A stretch of DNA of 6,458 nucleotides from Cryomorphaceae bacterium (GTDB lineage: Bacteria > Bacteroidota > Bacteroidia > Flavobacteriales > Schleiferiaceae): contig DMDX01000024.1 of NCBI GenBank assembly GCA_003451355.1, positions 982 to 7,439 of the forward strand, written 5' to 3'. Made by a program: the position numbers and the translations under genes. The first letter of the stretch is position 1, and every line of letters starts with the position of its first letter. Under the pieces are notes generated by a model. The model was not told the origin of the DNA. It was given only the letters and a program-made list of their open reading frames with translations, and did no database searches. This document shows positions 1-5,302 of this stretch, in pieces.

Positions 1-797
1 ACATGAAACGGAACCAGTCGGCGACCAAAATCGTCCCGTTCGGCTTCGCCGTCCAGTCTGCCTTCGCGCAAGAGGTTTTTCACGCGGCGGTCCTCAAGGC
101 TGTGGTAGCTCATGACGACGAGCCGTCCGCCCACCTTGAGGGACGGGATGCAGTCCGTCAGAAACGTGTCGAGCACCTCCATTTCGCGGTTGACCGCAAT
201 GCGCACCGCCTGAAATACGCGTGCCGGAAGCTTGGTGTTTCGCCCCCGCTGGCTGAACGGCTCGAGGACGTCGCGCAGTTGGGCGGTAGTGGTGAGCGGA
301 AGCGCGCGCAAAATCGCAGCAGCCACCGCCGCGGGGCGTTCCACATCGCCAAACTCGGCCAGCACCTTGCGCAGCTCGAGTTCGCCGACCTCATTCAGCC
401 ATTCGCTCGCGGGCTGTCCGGCTTCGGGATTCATGCGCATGTCGAGCGGGCCCTCGTACTTGTGGGCGAAACCGCGCTCGGGCGCATCGAGTTGGTGGCT
501 GCTGACACCAAGGTCGGCCAAGATTCCGTCCACCTGCGCCGCGCCGTGCAGCTTTAAAAAGCGCTTGAGGTGCTCAAAATTGTACGGAACCAACGTAAAC
601 CTCGGGTCGTCCAGCGCGTTGGCGTGGGCATCGGGGTCCTGGTCAAAGGCGATTAAGCGACCATTGGGGCCAAGGCGCTCCACAATCGCACGGCTGTGGC
701 CGCCGCCCCCGAAGGTGGCGTCGACGTAGGTCCCGTCGGGACGGAGGTTTAAAAAATCAAGGCATTCGGCGAGTAAAACAGGGCTATGGTAGCTCAT
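1..797 (-). CDS. rsmH: 16S rRNA (cytosine-1402-N4)-methyltransferase RsmH, C-terminus cut off by window edge
   Basis: RsmH (MraW) uses S-adenosylmethionine to methylate N4 of C1402 in the decoding centre of 16S rRNA in the cytoplasm. My own translation of the minus strand from the ATG at 797 gives MSYHSPVLLAE, then the SAM-binding loop ATFGGGGHS at residues 27-35, LADLGVSSHQLD at 93-104, RGFAHKYEGPLDMRMNP at 108-124, the conserved stretch RGRNTKLPARVFQAVRIAVN at 184-203, and MSYHSLEDRRVK at 229-240. These are the family's signature blocks in the right order. About 265 codons are visible. The family is usually 300-315 residues, so roughly the last 35-50 are outside the window. The start overlaps the end of mraZ by 14 bp in another frame, which implies co-transcription and translational coupling. 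No intact frame problem is seen. Identification is near certain. Confidence 0.97.
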   Translation of the reverse strand, partial: MSYHSPVLLAECLDFLNLRPDGTYVDATFGGGGHSRAIVERLGPNGRLIAFDQDPDAHANALDDPRFTLVPYNFEHLKRFLKLHGAAQVDGILADLGVSSHQLDAPERGFAHKYEGPLDMRMNPEAGQPASEWLNEVGELELRKVLAEFGDVERPAAVAAAILRALPLTTTAQLRDVLEPFSQRGRNTKLPARVFQAVRIAVNREMEVLDTFLTDCIPSLKVGGRLVVMSYHSLEDRRVKNLLREGRLDGEAERDDFGRRLVPFH

Positions 798-1254
798 GGT
801 CCCCGTTTTGTCCGCCCATCACATCCTCGGCGAGCTGGGCGAAATCCAGGTCCGAAGGGTTTACTGCCGACTCGTAGGCCGAGCGGCTCCAAATTTCTAC
901 TCCGAAGGGAGTGCCCGAAAACACGAGCTCGCGCTCAAGCCCCGCGAAGCCAGCTAAATCCTTGGCGATCAGAATACGCCCCGATGCGTCGAGCTCGACC
1001 ATCTTGACTCCGGCGTGAAAGAGGCGTACGAAATCCGCATTCTTCTTTACAAAGCGGTTGAGCTTGCCAATCTTCTCAGAAATCACGCGCCACTGGGCCA
1101 TCGTGTGCAGCTCAAGGCAGGGGCTGAATACGCTGCGCTTCAGCACAAAACCCTCGTGCGCGGCCGAATCCAACTGACGCTTGAGGCCAGCTGGAAGCAG
1201 GACGCGGCCTTTGGCGTCCATGCTGCATTCATATACACCGAGTACGGAATTCAT
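784..1254 (-). CDS. mraZ: Transcriptional regulator MraZ
   Basis: MraZ is a DNA-binding protein of the AbrB/MazE swapped-hairpin fold. It forms ring-shaped oligomers and controls its own dcw operon; it represses in Escherichia coli. The 156-residue product has the two tandem half-domains expected: MNSVLGVYECSMDAKGR at the N-terminus with DAKGR at 13-17, and a second copy with DASGR at 89-93. I chose the ATG at 1254 over the longer frame that opens at 1305 for two reasons. The family begins with a Met a few residues before the LGxY motif, and the longer version would place the MraZ boxes and promoter inside the coding sequence. No strong Shine-Dalgarno is seen, as is common in Bacteroidota. 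It is the first gene of the operon with rsmH, and the presumed target boxes lie just upstream. Confidence 0.96.
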   Translation of the reverse strand: MNSVLGVYECSMDAKGRVLLPAGLKRQLDSAAHEGFVLKRSVFSPCLELHTMAQWRVISEKIGKLNRFVKKNADFVRLFHAGVKMVELDASGRILIAKDLAGFAGLERELVFSGTPFGVEIWSRSAYESAVNPSDLDFAQLAEDVMGGQNGDHELP

Positions 1255-1277
1255 GGGGTTTGAGCGATTAGCTGCAT

Positions 1278-1285
1278 CAAAAGTA
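1278..1285 (-). promoter_or_regulatory. Probable mraZ promoter, -7 element
   Basis: The minus strand reads TACTTTTG, a full match to the Bacteroidota -7 consensus TAnnTTTG. It would place transcription start near 1274 and a leader of about 20 nt before the mraZ ATG. There is no good TTG at the usual -33 spacing; the MraZ boxes occupy that place instead. The fit of position and consensus is good, but no transcript data support it. Confidence 0.6.
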
Positions 1286-1293
1286 CCGATTTC

Positions 1294-1318
1294 TCCCACA
1301 AACACCCACTTTCTCCCA
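1294..1318 (-). promoter_or_regulatory. Three MraZ-binding boxes (TGGGN direct repeats)
   Basis: On the minus strand there are three direct repeats, TGGGA (1318-1314), TGGGT (1308-1304) and TGGGA (1298-1294), each separated by exactly 5 nt. TGGGN words with 5-nt spacers are the known MraZ operator arrangement in E. coli. The three copies lie on one face of the helix, upstream of and adjacent to the TAnnTTTG element, covering about -20 to -44. Binding there would compete with RNA polymerase at the -33 region, so autorepression is the simplest inference. Confidence 0.88.
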
Positions 1319-1322
1319 CAAT

Positions 1323-1331
1323 TGTGAATAA
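1323..1331 (-). promoter_or_regulatory. Possible DnaA box
   Basis: The minus strand reads TTATTCACA, a match to the DnaA-box consensus TTATNCACA, 5 nt upstream of the outermost MraZ box. Only one copy is present, so this is not an origin. DnaA influence on genes at the start of the dcw cluster has been proposed in other bacteria. A chance match within this gap is unlikely but not excluded: eight fixed bases give roughly 0.6-0.8% over both strands. Confidence 0.4.
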
Positions 1332-1477
1332 CTTTTCCATTTAGAATGCAACACTCTGAAAAACAGTTTCTTGTTGTTGGTTTCTTGTACCGTTTAGGCT
1401 AAGTCCCTAAGGAGCGGTTAGGTAGCCGTGTTTCGAGGGAAGTCGGGGCGTTCCACAAGTCCTTTTCGTAGTTTCCG

Positions 1478-1485
1478 TATCTTTG
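1478..1485 (+). promoter_or_regulatory. Probable hydrolase-engB promoter, -7 element
   Basis: TATCTTTG matches the Bacteroidota TAnnTTTG consensus completely and lies 21 nt before the ATG at 1507. It would give a leader of about 17 nt. The expected -33 TTG is poor; the region about 20 nt upstream reads TTCCAC. It is the only full match on the plus strand that I found in the gap, and it suits a promoter for the hydrolase-engB pair. Confidence 0.6.
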
Positions 1486-1506
1486 CCGGATTCCTAAATC
1501 GCCTAT

Positions 1507-2271
1507 ATGTCTAAGCTTACTCACGACGGAACTTTTGAATACCTCACCGAAGGCGCCGGGACTCCCATCGTGTTCTTGCATGGATTGATGGGAACCCTGA
1601 GCAACTTTGAGCACCAGCTGAACTTCTTCAGCAAGCGGGGCTATGAGGTTACCGTCCCTTTGCTTCCCCTGTACAGCATGCCGTTGGCGACAACCTCTGT
1701 CAAGAGTCTAACCAAATTTGTCAAGAAGTTTATCGATAAAAAGGGCTACGAGAAGGTCTACTTCGTGGGCAACAGCCTTGGGGGCCATATCGCCCTGCTC
1801 TTTCAAAAAATGTATCCGGAGCGTGTTGCCGGCCTCGTACTCGCGGGCTCAAGCGGCCTGTACGAGTCTGCAATGGGTAGCAGCTATCCCCGCCGCGGAG
1901 ACCGCAACTACATCGCCGAGCGCGTGCGCGACGTGTTTGCCGTGAAAGAAGTTGCCACCGAGGAACTCATCGACCAAGTGTTTGAAACGGTGAACGACCG
2001 GATGAAAGCCATCAAGACGTTGGCGATTTCGAAGTCCGCCATTCGCCACAACATGGCCGAAGACATTAAAACGTTTGACGTTCCCGTGTGCCTCGTTTGG
2101 GGCAAGCAAGATGCGGTAACCCCCCCCGAGGTAGCTGATAAATTCCATGAGCTCCTTCCCAATTCCGAACTGAATTGGATCGACAACTGCGGACACGCGG
2201 CGATGATGGAACATCCCGAAGAGTTTAACGCAATTGTAGACCAGTGGCTTCAGAGCGTGAAGGGCGTCTAA
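1507..2271 (+). CDS. Alpha/beta-hydrolase fold protein, likely serine hydrolase
   Basis: The 254-residue protein has the full layout of a soluble alpha/beta hydrolase. The oxyanion-hole motif FLHG is at 23-26, the nucleophile elbow GNSLGG at 88-93 (Ser90), the acid in WGKQDAVTPP (Asp202), and the catalytic His in NCGHAAMMEHP (His230). A helical lid region occupies about 115-185. There is no signal peptide, so it should act in the cytoplasm. Substrate cannot be read from sequence; carboxylesterase, lipase-like or C-C hydrolase activity are all possible. The ATG at 1507 is the first in frame and starts in the usual place for the family. Its last 28 bp overlap engB, suggesting a two-gene operon. 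Whether it has anything to do with ribosome assembly or motility is unknown. Confidence 0.9.
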   Translation: MSKLTHDGTFEYLTEGAGTPIVFLHGLMGTLSNFEHQLNFFSKRGYEVTVPLLPLYSMPLATTSVKSLTKFVKKFIDKKGYEKVYFVGNSLGGHIALLFQKMYPERVAGLVLAGSSGLYESAMGSSYPRRGDRNYIAERVRDVFAVKEVATEELIDQVFETVNDRMKAIKTLAISKSAIRHNMAEDIKTFDVPVCLVWGKQDAVTPPEVADKFHELLPNSELNWIDNCGHAAMMEHPEEFNAIVDQWLQSVKGV

Positions 2272-2885
2272 ACCTGCACGCCGAGTTCGTTCTGTCGTCC
2301 CCCCGCGTGGATGAGTGTCCCGAATGGGATCTGCCCGAGTACGCGTTTATTGGCCGATCAAATGTGGGTAAGTCGTCGCTAATCAACAAGTTGGTTGGCA
2401 AAAAAGACCTCGCAAAGACCTCGGGCCGCCCCGGTAAAACACAGCTAATCAACCTGTTTAAAATTGACCGCGGAACCTGGGTTCTGGCCGACCTCCCCGG
2501 ATACGGCTACGCCAAGGTGAGCAAGACCCAAAGGGCGGCGTTCAGTGCGATGATCGGACGCTACGTGCGCGAGCGCAAAAACCTTGCGCTTGTCTTTGTG
2601 CTGATTGACAGCCGCCTCGAACCCCAGCAGGTCGATCTCGAATTTTTGAAGCAACTCGGATCCTGGCGCGTCCCATTTTCACTGGTGTTCACCAAGGCCG
2701 ACAAGATTTCAGGATCCGTCCTAATGAAGAACCGGGCGGCATTCGAAAAAGCCTTCCTTAAGGACTGGGCTGAACTTCCGCCCTACTTTCAAACGAGTGC
2801 CGAAACGGGCTACGGCCGCGACAAACTACTTGCCTACATCGAGTCGGTCAATGCCGAGCTCAGCGGGCGGAATCCATTAGCTTAA
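2244..2885 (+). CDS. engB: Ribosome biogenesis GTPase EngB (YihA/YsxC)
   Basis: EngB is an essential small GTPase needed for late assembly of the 50S ribosomal subunit. All GTPase motifs are visible in the 213-residue product: G1 GRSNVGKS at 37-44, the G2 threonine within GRPGKTQ at 61-67, G3 DLPGYG at 83-88, G4 TKAD at 150-153 and G5 TSAE at 184-187. Length fits the family (about 195-215). The start is probably the GTG at 2244, inside the end of the hydrolase gene, because no ATG, GTG or TTG lies between it and the conserved AEFV segment at 13-16. This adds about ten residues compared with common family members; a rarer CTG start at 2274, just after the hydrolase stop, is the alternative. 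The 3' end overlaps the end of convergent gldC by 26 bp. Confidence 0.96.
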   Translation: MASEREGRLNLHAEFVLSSPRVDECPEWDLPEYAFIGRSNVGKSSLINKLVGKKDLAKTSGRPGKTQLINLFKIDRGTWVLADLPGYGYAKVSKTQRAAFSAMIGRYVRERKNLALVFVLIDSRLEPQQVDLEFLKQLGSWRVPFSLVFTKADKISGSVLMKNRAAFEKAFLKDWAELPPYFQTSAETGYGRDKLLAYIESVNAELSGRNPLA

Positions 2886-3192
2886 GGCGCTCGGCGAAGT
2901 GCCGTGCAAAGATCCGAAGGTCCTCAGCGGCCTCGGCCTCACTCGTGGCGCGCTCCAATCCGTCGGCAAGCGCCAAAAGGGTCTGGTGGTACATCTTTTT
3001 CATGTGGTCCATCTTCATCTCTTTGGTCCACAGGTCGATGCGAAGTAGTTCCTCAGCGCGCTCGTCCCACACTGAAAGCATAATTGCCGGAGAGTCGGAC
3101 TTATCCACGCCACCGTCGGGCGCGGACCACTGAATGCGTTCGGGGACGCGGTTTTCGTCCAGTTCGATGTCGAGGCTTATGTGTGATTTCAT
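2860..3192 (-). CDS. gldC: Gliding motility protein GldC
   Basis: GldC is a small protein of Bacteroidota. In Flavobacterium johnsoniae it is encoded beside gldB and supports gliding, but is not strictly required for it. The 110-residue product has the family's pattern: a charged beta-rich start (MKSHISLDIELDENRVPERI), a middle block with LSVWDE (39-44) and RIDLWTKEM (51-59), and a helical, acidic C-terminal half. There is no signal peptide or membrane segment, so it is expected in the cytoplasm. Its ATG overlaps the gldB stop in an ATGA arrangement, so the two are almost surely translated from one mRNA. The stop lies inside the last codons of engB on the other strand. Biochemical function is not established. 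Confidence 0.92.
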   Translation of the reverse strand: MKSHISLDIELDENRVPERIQWSAPDGGVDKSDSPAIMLSVWDERAEELLRIDLWTKEMKMDHMKKMYHQTLLALADGLERATSEAEAAEDLRIFARHFAERLKLMDSAR

Positions 3193-4199
3193 GGTCGGTA
3201 GTTGGATTGCTGGATGAGTTCGGCACTGTTTGGGCTCGATTCGAGCACTTCCCAGAGGCTAAGTTCGGGGTGGGCCCGCCAGTAGGCTTGCATGATGCGC
3301 CATCCGAGCCATGTTCCGATTTGTCCCGGAACCTCCTGGTCGCGCTCGGACCCCAGCTTGCTGAACGGAGCCACCTCGACCAACTTTCGCTTGAGGTCAA
3401 GTCGGCGGTCGTACAGCCAGCGTTCACGCACAAACGTTTCCCACAGCTCGCGCTCGTTCGTCGTTGCAAATTCCTGATGGCCTGACGTATACGTGAGGTA
3501 GCGGTAGGCATCCTCCTCACTCAGCACCGTCTGAATGAAGAGCAGCTGCTTGCCCATGCGCAGCATTTCGTCAATCAACTGACCTCCTCCTGCGGAACTC
3601 GGGTTGTACAGCGCCGCCGCGATGGCCGCATAAATCCGTTCGGGATGGTGTCTGGCCCTTAGGTAGGTCGCCTCGTTCGCGTACAGCGGGTGGTCCGCCC
3701 CCAAAAAGCGATCCCAGGCTACAAAAAGGGCACCCTCGGCCTGAATCACATCGTATTCTTCGGCCCTTGAGACGTACGTATAAATCCGTAATCCCGTCGG
3801 TTGCCCCTGAAGTCCGTCAACCCGATCCAGCATTTGGTTAGCACGACGGTCAAAATCCGCGGTGCTCGCGCGAACCTTTTGCGCATCCGCCCACAGCTGC
3901 CGAACGCCCTCATCAAGCAAATAGGGGGGGAGGTTTTCGCGCCAATTGGGCTCAAAAATCAAGGGGTGGCGCGGGGCCATGGCTTCAAGCTTCACGGCTA
4001 GGGCGGCGGAATCCAGACCCAGCAGCGAATCCGCGAAGTGCACAATCCGCAAAGGGTCCCGCTCAGCCAGTACTGCGGACTGCGCTTGGGCTTCGGCATC
4101 CTCACCGGCAGCAACCCACGGATCGTTTTGGCATCCCAGTACCGCTACAAGCGCTGCACCCGTGAACAAAAGACCTAAATTTGGCGTCCTTGTAAGCAT
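3189..4199 (-). CDS. gldB: Gliding motility lipoprotein GldB
   Basis: GldB is a cell-envelope lipoprotein that is essential for gliding in F. johnsoniae, where its loss also affects type IX secretion-related surface functions. The 336-residue product begins with a lipoprotein signal peptide: MLTRTPN, a hydrophobic run to about residue 21, and lipobox VLGC with Cys23 as the predicted lipidated residue. Typical family segments follow, including HPLIFEPNWRENLPPYLLDEG (around 78-98), DRFLGADHPLY (163-173), NEATYLRARHHPERI (175-189), DEMLRMGKQLLF (210-221), TNERELWETFV (247-257) and PGQIGTWLGWRIMQAYW (291-307). No HExxH is seen, so a metalloprotease role is not supported. I chose the ATG at 4199 because it starts a clean signal peptide. 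A longer frame to 4286 would run through nadE and put 29 arginine-rich residues before it. It is followed by gldC with a 4-bp overlap. Confidence 0.92.
   Translation of the reverse strand: MLTRTPNLGLLFTGAALVAVLGCQNDPWVAAGEDAEAQAQSAVLAERDPLRIVHFADSLLGLDSAALAVKLEAMAPRHPLIFEPNWRENLPPYLLDEGVRQLWADAQKVRASTADFDRRANQMLDRVDGLQGQPTGLRIYTYVSRAEEYDVIQAEGALFVAWDRFLGADHPLYANEATYLRARHHPERIYAAIAAALYNPSSAGGGQLIDEMLRMGKQLLFIQTVLSEEDAYRYLTYTSGHQEFATTNERELWETFVRERWLYDRRLDLKRKLVEVAPFSKLGSERDQEVPGQIGTWLGWRIMQAYWRAHPELSLWEVLESSPNSAELIQQSNYRP
4176..4183 (+). promoter_or_regulatory. Probable nadE promoter, -7 element
   Basis: TAAATTTG is a full match to TAnnTTTG, lying inside the signal-peptide codons of gldB on the opposite strand. 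It predicts a start of transcription near 4187 and a leader of about 30 nt before nadE. A partial -33 word, CTG at 4154-4156, sits 19 nt upstream. With only 17 bp between the two start codons, the nadE promoter has to lie in gldB, so the position is sensible. Confidence 0.6.
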
Positions 4200-4203
4200 A
4201 ACC

Positions 4204-4211
4204 CAAAGGTA
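4204..4211 (-). promoter_or_regulatory. Possible gldB promoter, -7 element directly before the start codon
   Basis: The minus strand reads TACCTTTG, a full TAnnTTTG match ending 4 nt before the gldB ATG. If used, the transcript would begin at or within about 2 nt of the start codon and would be leaderless. The -33 region is weak. A promoter further upstream inside nadE is the alternative. Confidence 0.4.
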
Positions 4212-4216
4212 GTCCG

Positions 4217-5044
4217 ATGAACGCCCCCGCCGTAACGCAACACATAGTCGATTGGCTCCGCACCTACGCCCAGCAGGCGCGGGCACGCGGATTCGCCGTT
4301 GGCGTTTCGGGCGGAATCGATTCAGCCGTCACCGCCGGCCTCTGTGCGGCCACGGGCCTCGACGTCCACCTTCTCGAAATGCCCATTCACCAAGCCCCCG
4401 ACCAAGTGTCGTGCGCCCAAGACTGGATGCAGTTACTTGCGGAACGCCACGCGGCGGTCTCCGCCCGCCGCGTGGACCTCACGGCCGTCTTCGACGCCCA
4501 TGTGGGGGCTTTGGCTTTGCCCGATTCCGCCCAGCGCAACCTCGCCCTCGCCAACACCCGCGCCCGCCTGCGCATGGCCACCTTATATGCCGAGGCCCAA
4601 AATCACGGCCTTCTCGTGGCCGGAACCGGCAACAAAATCGAAGATTTCGGCGTCGGATTCTTTACCAAATACGGCGACGGAGGAGTCGACCTCAGCCCCA
4701 TCGCCGACCTCTACAAGTCCCAAGTCTACGAAGTAGCGCGCCACCTCGGGGTGCCCCAATCCATTTGTGACGCGCCGCCCACCGACGGCCTTTGGACCGA
4801 CGGACGCACCGACGAAGACCAACTCGGCGCCACCTATGCCGAGCTCGAAACCGCCATGGAATTCGCCCGCACCCACCACTGGTCGCCCGAAACCACCGAC
4901 GACCGCACTTGGGCCACCACCCAGGGCCTCACCGCCCGCCCCCTCGAAGTCTTTCTGATTTTTACCCGCTTTCACCGCACCAACCTGCACAAAATGAGGC
5001 CGATTCCGGTCTGCTCGATTGGCGAGGTTGGCAAGGTTGGCTGA
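4217..5044 (+). CDS. nadE: NH3-dependent NAD(+) synthetase NadE
   Basis: NadE carries out the last step of NAD synthesis, joining ammonia to nicotinic acid adenine dinucleotide with ATP in the cytoplasm. The 275-residue length fits the ammonia-dependent short form; no glutaminase (nitrilase) domain is attached, so ammonia must come free or from another protein. Motifs seen are the ATP-pyrophosphatase P-loop SGGIDSA at 31-37, RARLRM at 115-120, GTGNKIED at 136-143, TKYGDGGVDLSPIADLYKSQ at 150-169, the loop PPTDGLWTDGRTDE at 187-200, and HKMRPIP near the end (258-264). The last residues, SIGEVGKVG, are encoded by a 9-bp repeat ladder that continues past the stop codon, so the natural tail may have been altered by repeat growth. 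It is divergent from gldB with 17 bp between starts. Codon use is very GC-rich in third positions, giving long spurious frames on both strands. Confidence 0.96.
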   Translation: MNAPAVTQHIVDWLRTYAQQARARGFAVGVSGGIDSAVTAGLCAATGLDVHLLEMPIHQAPDQVSCAQDWMQLLAERHAAVSARRVDLTAVFDAHVGALALPDSAQRNLALANTRARLRMATLYAEAQNHGLLVAGTGNKIEDFGVGFFTKYGDGGVDLSPIADLYKSQVYEVARHLGVPQSICDAPPTDGLWTDGRTDEDQLGATYAELETAMEFARTHHWSPETTDDRTWATTQGLTARPLEVFLIFTRFHRTNLHKMRPIPVCSIGEVGKVG

Positions 5045-5080
5045 GATTGGCTGAGATTAGCTGAGATTAGCTCGTTAGCC
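5019..5080 (+). repeat. Phased TTRGC repeat ladder at the end of nadE
   Basis: TTGGC or TTAGC begins at 5019, 5028, 5037, 5047, 5057, 5067 and 5075, so seven copies lie 9, 9, 10, 10, 10 and 8 bp apart. Inside nadE the period is 9 bp and therefore keeps the frame. After the stop it becomes 10 bp, with three copies of GAGATTRGCT at 5043-5072. The outer parts, GCAAGGTTGGCT (5031-5042) and CGTTAGCC (5073-5080), are related to the inverted copies near 5304-5355. I do not know a described element with this form. Confidence 0.85.
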
Positions 5081-5095
5081 TGCCAGCAACTGGTT

Positions 5096-5195
5096 ACTAG
5101 CAACTAGTTCGCACCAAAACGTTCGGTTATAACCGGATTTTACTTTTTCTCTCGCGCTCAGAAATCGCTATATATCACTAAATCAATTATTTAGT
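5096..5195. other. AT-rich palindromic middle of the nadE-phosphatase gap
   Basis: Three perfect dyad symmetries lie in this stretch: ACTAG-CAA-CTAGT (5096-5108), CGGTTATAACCG (5124-5135) and ACTAAAT-CAATT-ATTTAGT (5177-5195). Just before it, AGCAACTGGTT (5085-5095) is repeated with one mismatch at 5099-5109. The region is much more AT-rich than the neighbouring genes. No open frame of note and no full TAnnTTTG element are visible here. Function is unknown; it may hold transcription ends for both convergent genes. Confidence 0.6.
5124..5151 (+). terminator. Weak candidate terminator after nadE
   Basis: The short palindrome CGGTTATAACCG is followed by GATTTTACTTTTTCT. The stem is at most 4-5 bp, and the T tract is broken and starts a little late, so it would be a poor intrinsic terminator. 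It is the nearest plus-strand structure with a T-rich tail downstream of the nadE stop. Confidence 0.25.
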
Positions 5196-5237
5196 CAAAA
5201 TATCCGTTTGCGAGAATCAAACTCCAAAGTTGCCGTA

Positions 5238-5297
5238 GCCGCGAAGCGGCCCTAGCTGCGCAGCAGCCCTAGCCCGAGCGCCGCAGGCGCGAAGGGC
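5238..5297. repeat. Three successive 13-nt GC-rich hairpins
   Basis: There are three perfect hairpins, each with a 5-bp stem and a 3-nt loop: GCCGC-GAA-GCGGC (5238-5250), GCTGC-GCA-GCAGC (5255-5267) and GCGCC-GCA-GGCGC (5278-5290). The third is extended by an outer stem GCCC/GGGC (5272-5275 with 5294-5297) across a GA/GAA internal loop. CCCTAGC is repeated at 5250-5256 and 5267-5273. No T tract follows on either strand, so they are not ordinary terminators. The form resembles palindromic repeats found between genes, but I cannot assign a named family. Confidence 0.75.
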
Positions 5298-5302
5298 AAA
5301 AA

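Larger units (their letters stand above)
1255..1506. promoter_or_regulatory. Divergent control region between mraZ and the hydrolase gene
   Basis: This 252-bp gap separates the divergent starts of mraZ (minus) and the hydrolase gene (plus). It is visibly more AT-rich than the flanking genes, above all around 1320-1385. It holds a TAnnTTTG element for each gene, three MraZ boxes, a DnaA-box match, and a perfect 10-bp palindrome CACAATTGTG at 1317-1326 that overlaps the outer MraZ box and the DnaA box. I see no convincing small gene in it. The stretch 1332-1477 contains nothing else I can name. Confidence 0.8.

Noticed and set aside
3..557. A 184-codon open frame on the plus strand at the left edge
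   Set aside because: It is antisense to rsmH, whose conserved motifs run through the whole stretch on the minus strand. The product has no recognisable pattern.
1255..1305. Longer mraZ start at 1305
   Set aside because: It would add 17 residues with no family counterpart and would bury the promoter element and the innermost MraZ boxes in coding sequence.
1324..1351. A classical sigma70-like promoter for mraZ (TTGCAT ... TATTCA on the minus strand)
   Set aside because: The spacer is only about 15 bp, and a full Bacteroidota-type TAnnTTTG element lies better placed at 1278-1285.
1399..1614. Small minus-strand gene overlapping the hydrolase start
   Set aside because: It is antisense to the promoter and first codons of the hydrolase, with no recognisable product or start signal.
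4200..4286. Longer gldB start at 4286
   Set aside because: It adds 29 Arg-rich residues before a good lipoprotein signal peptide and overlaps nadE on the other strand.
4252..4990. Several long open frames overlapping nadE on both strands
   Set aside because: They are Arg/Pro-rich or Gly/Val-rich translations produced by GC-rich third positions of nadE. None shows a domain.
5272..5297. Intrinsic terminator formed by the GCCC/GCGCC hairpin
   Set aside because: The stem is strong, but no T tract follows it on the plus or the minus strand.
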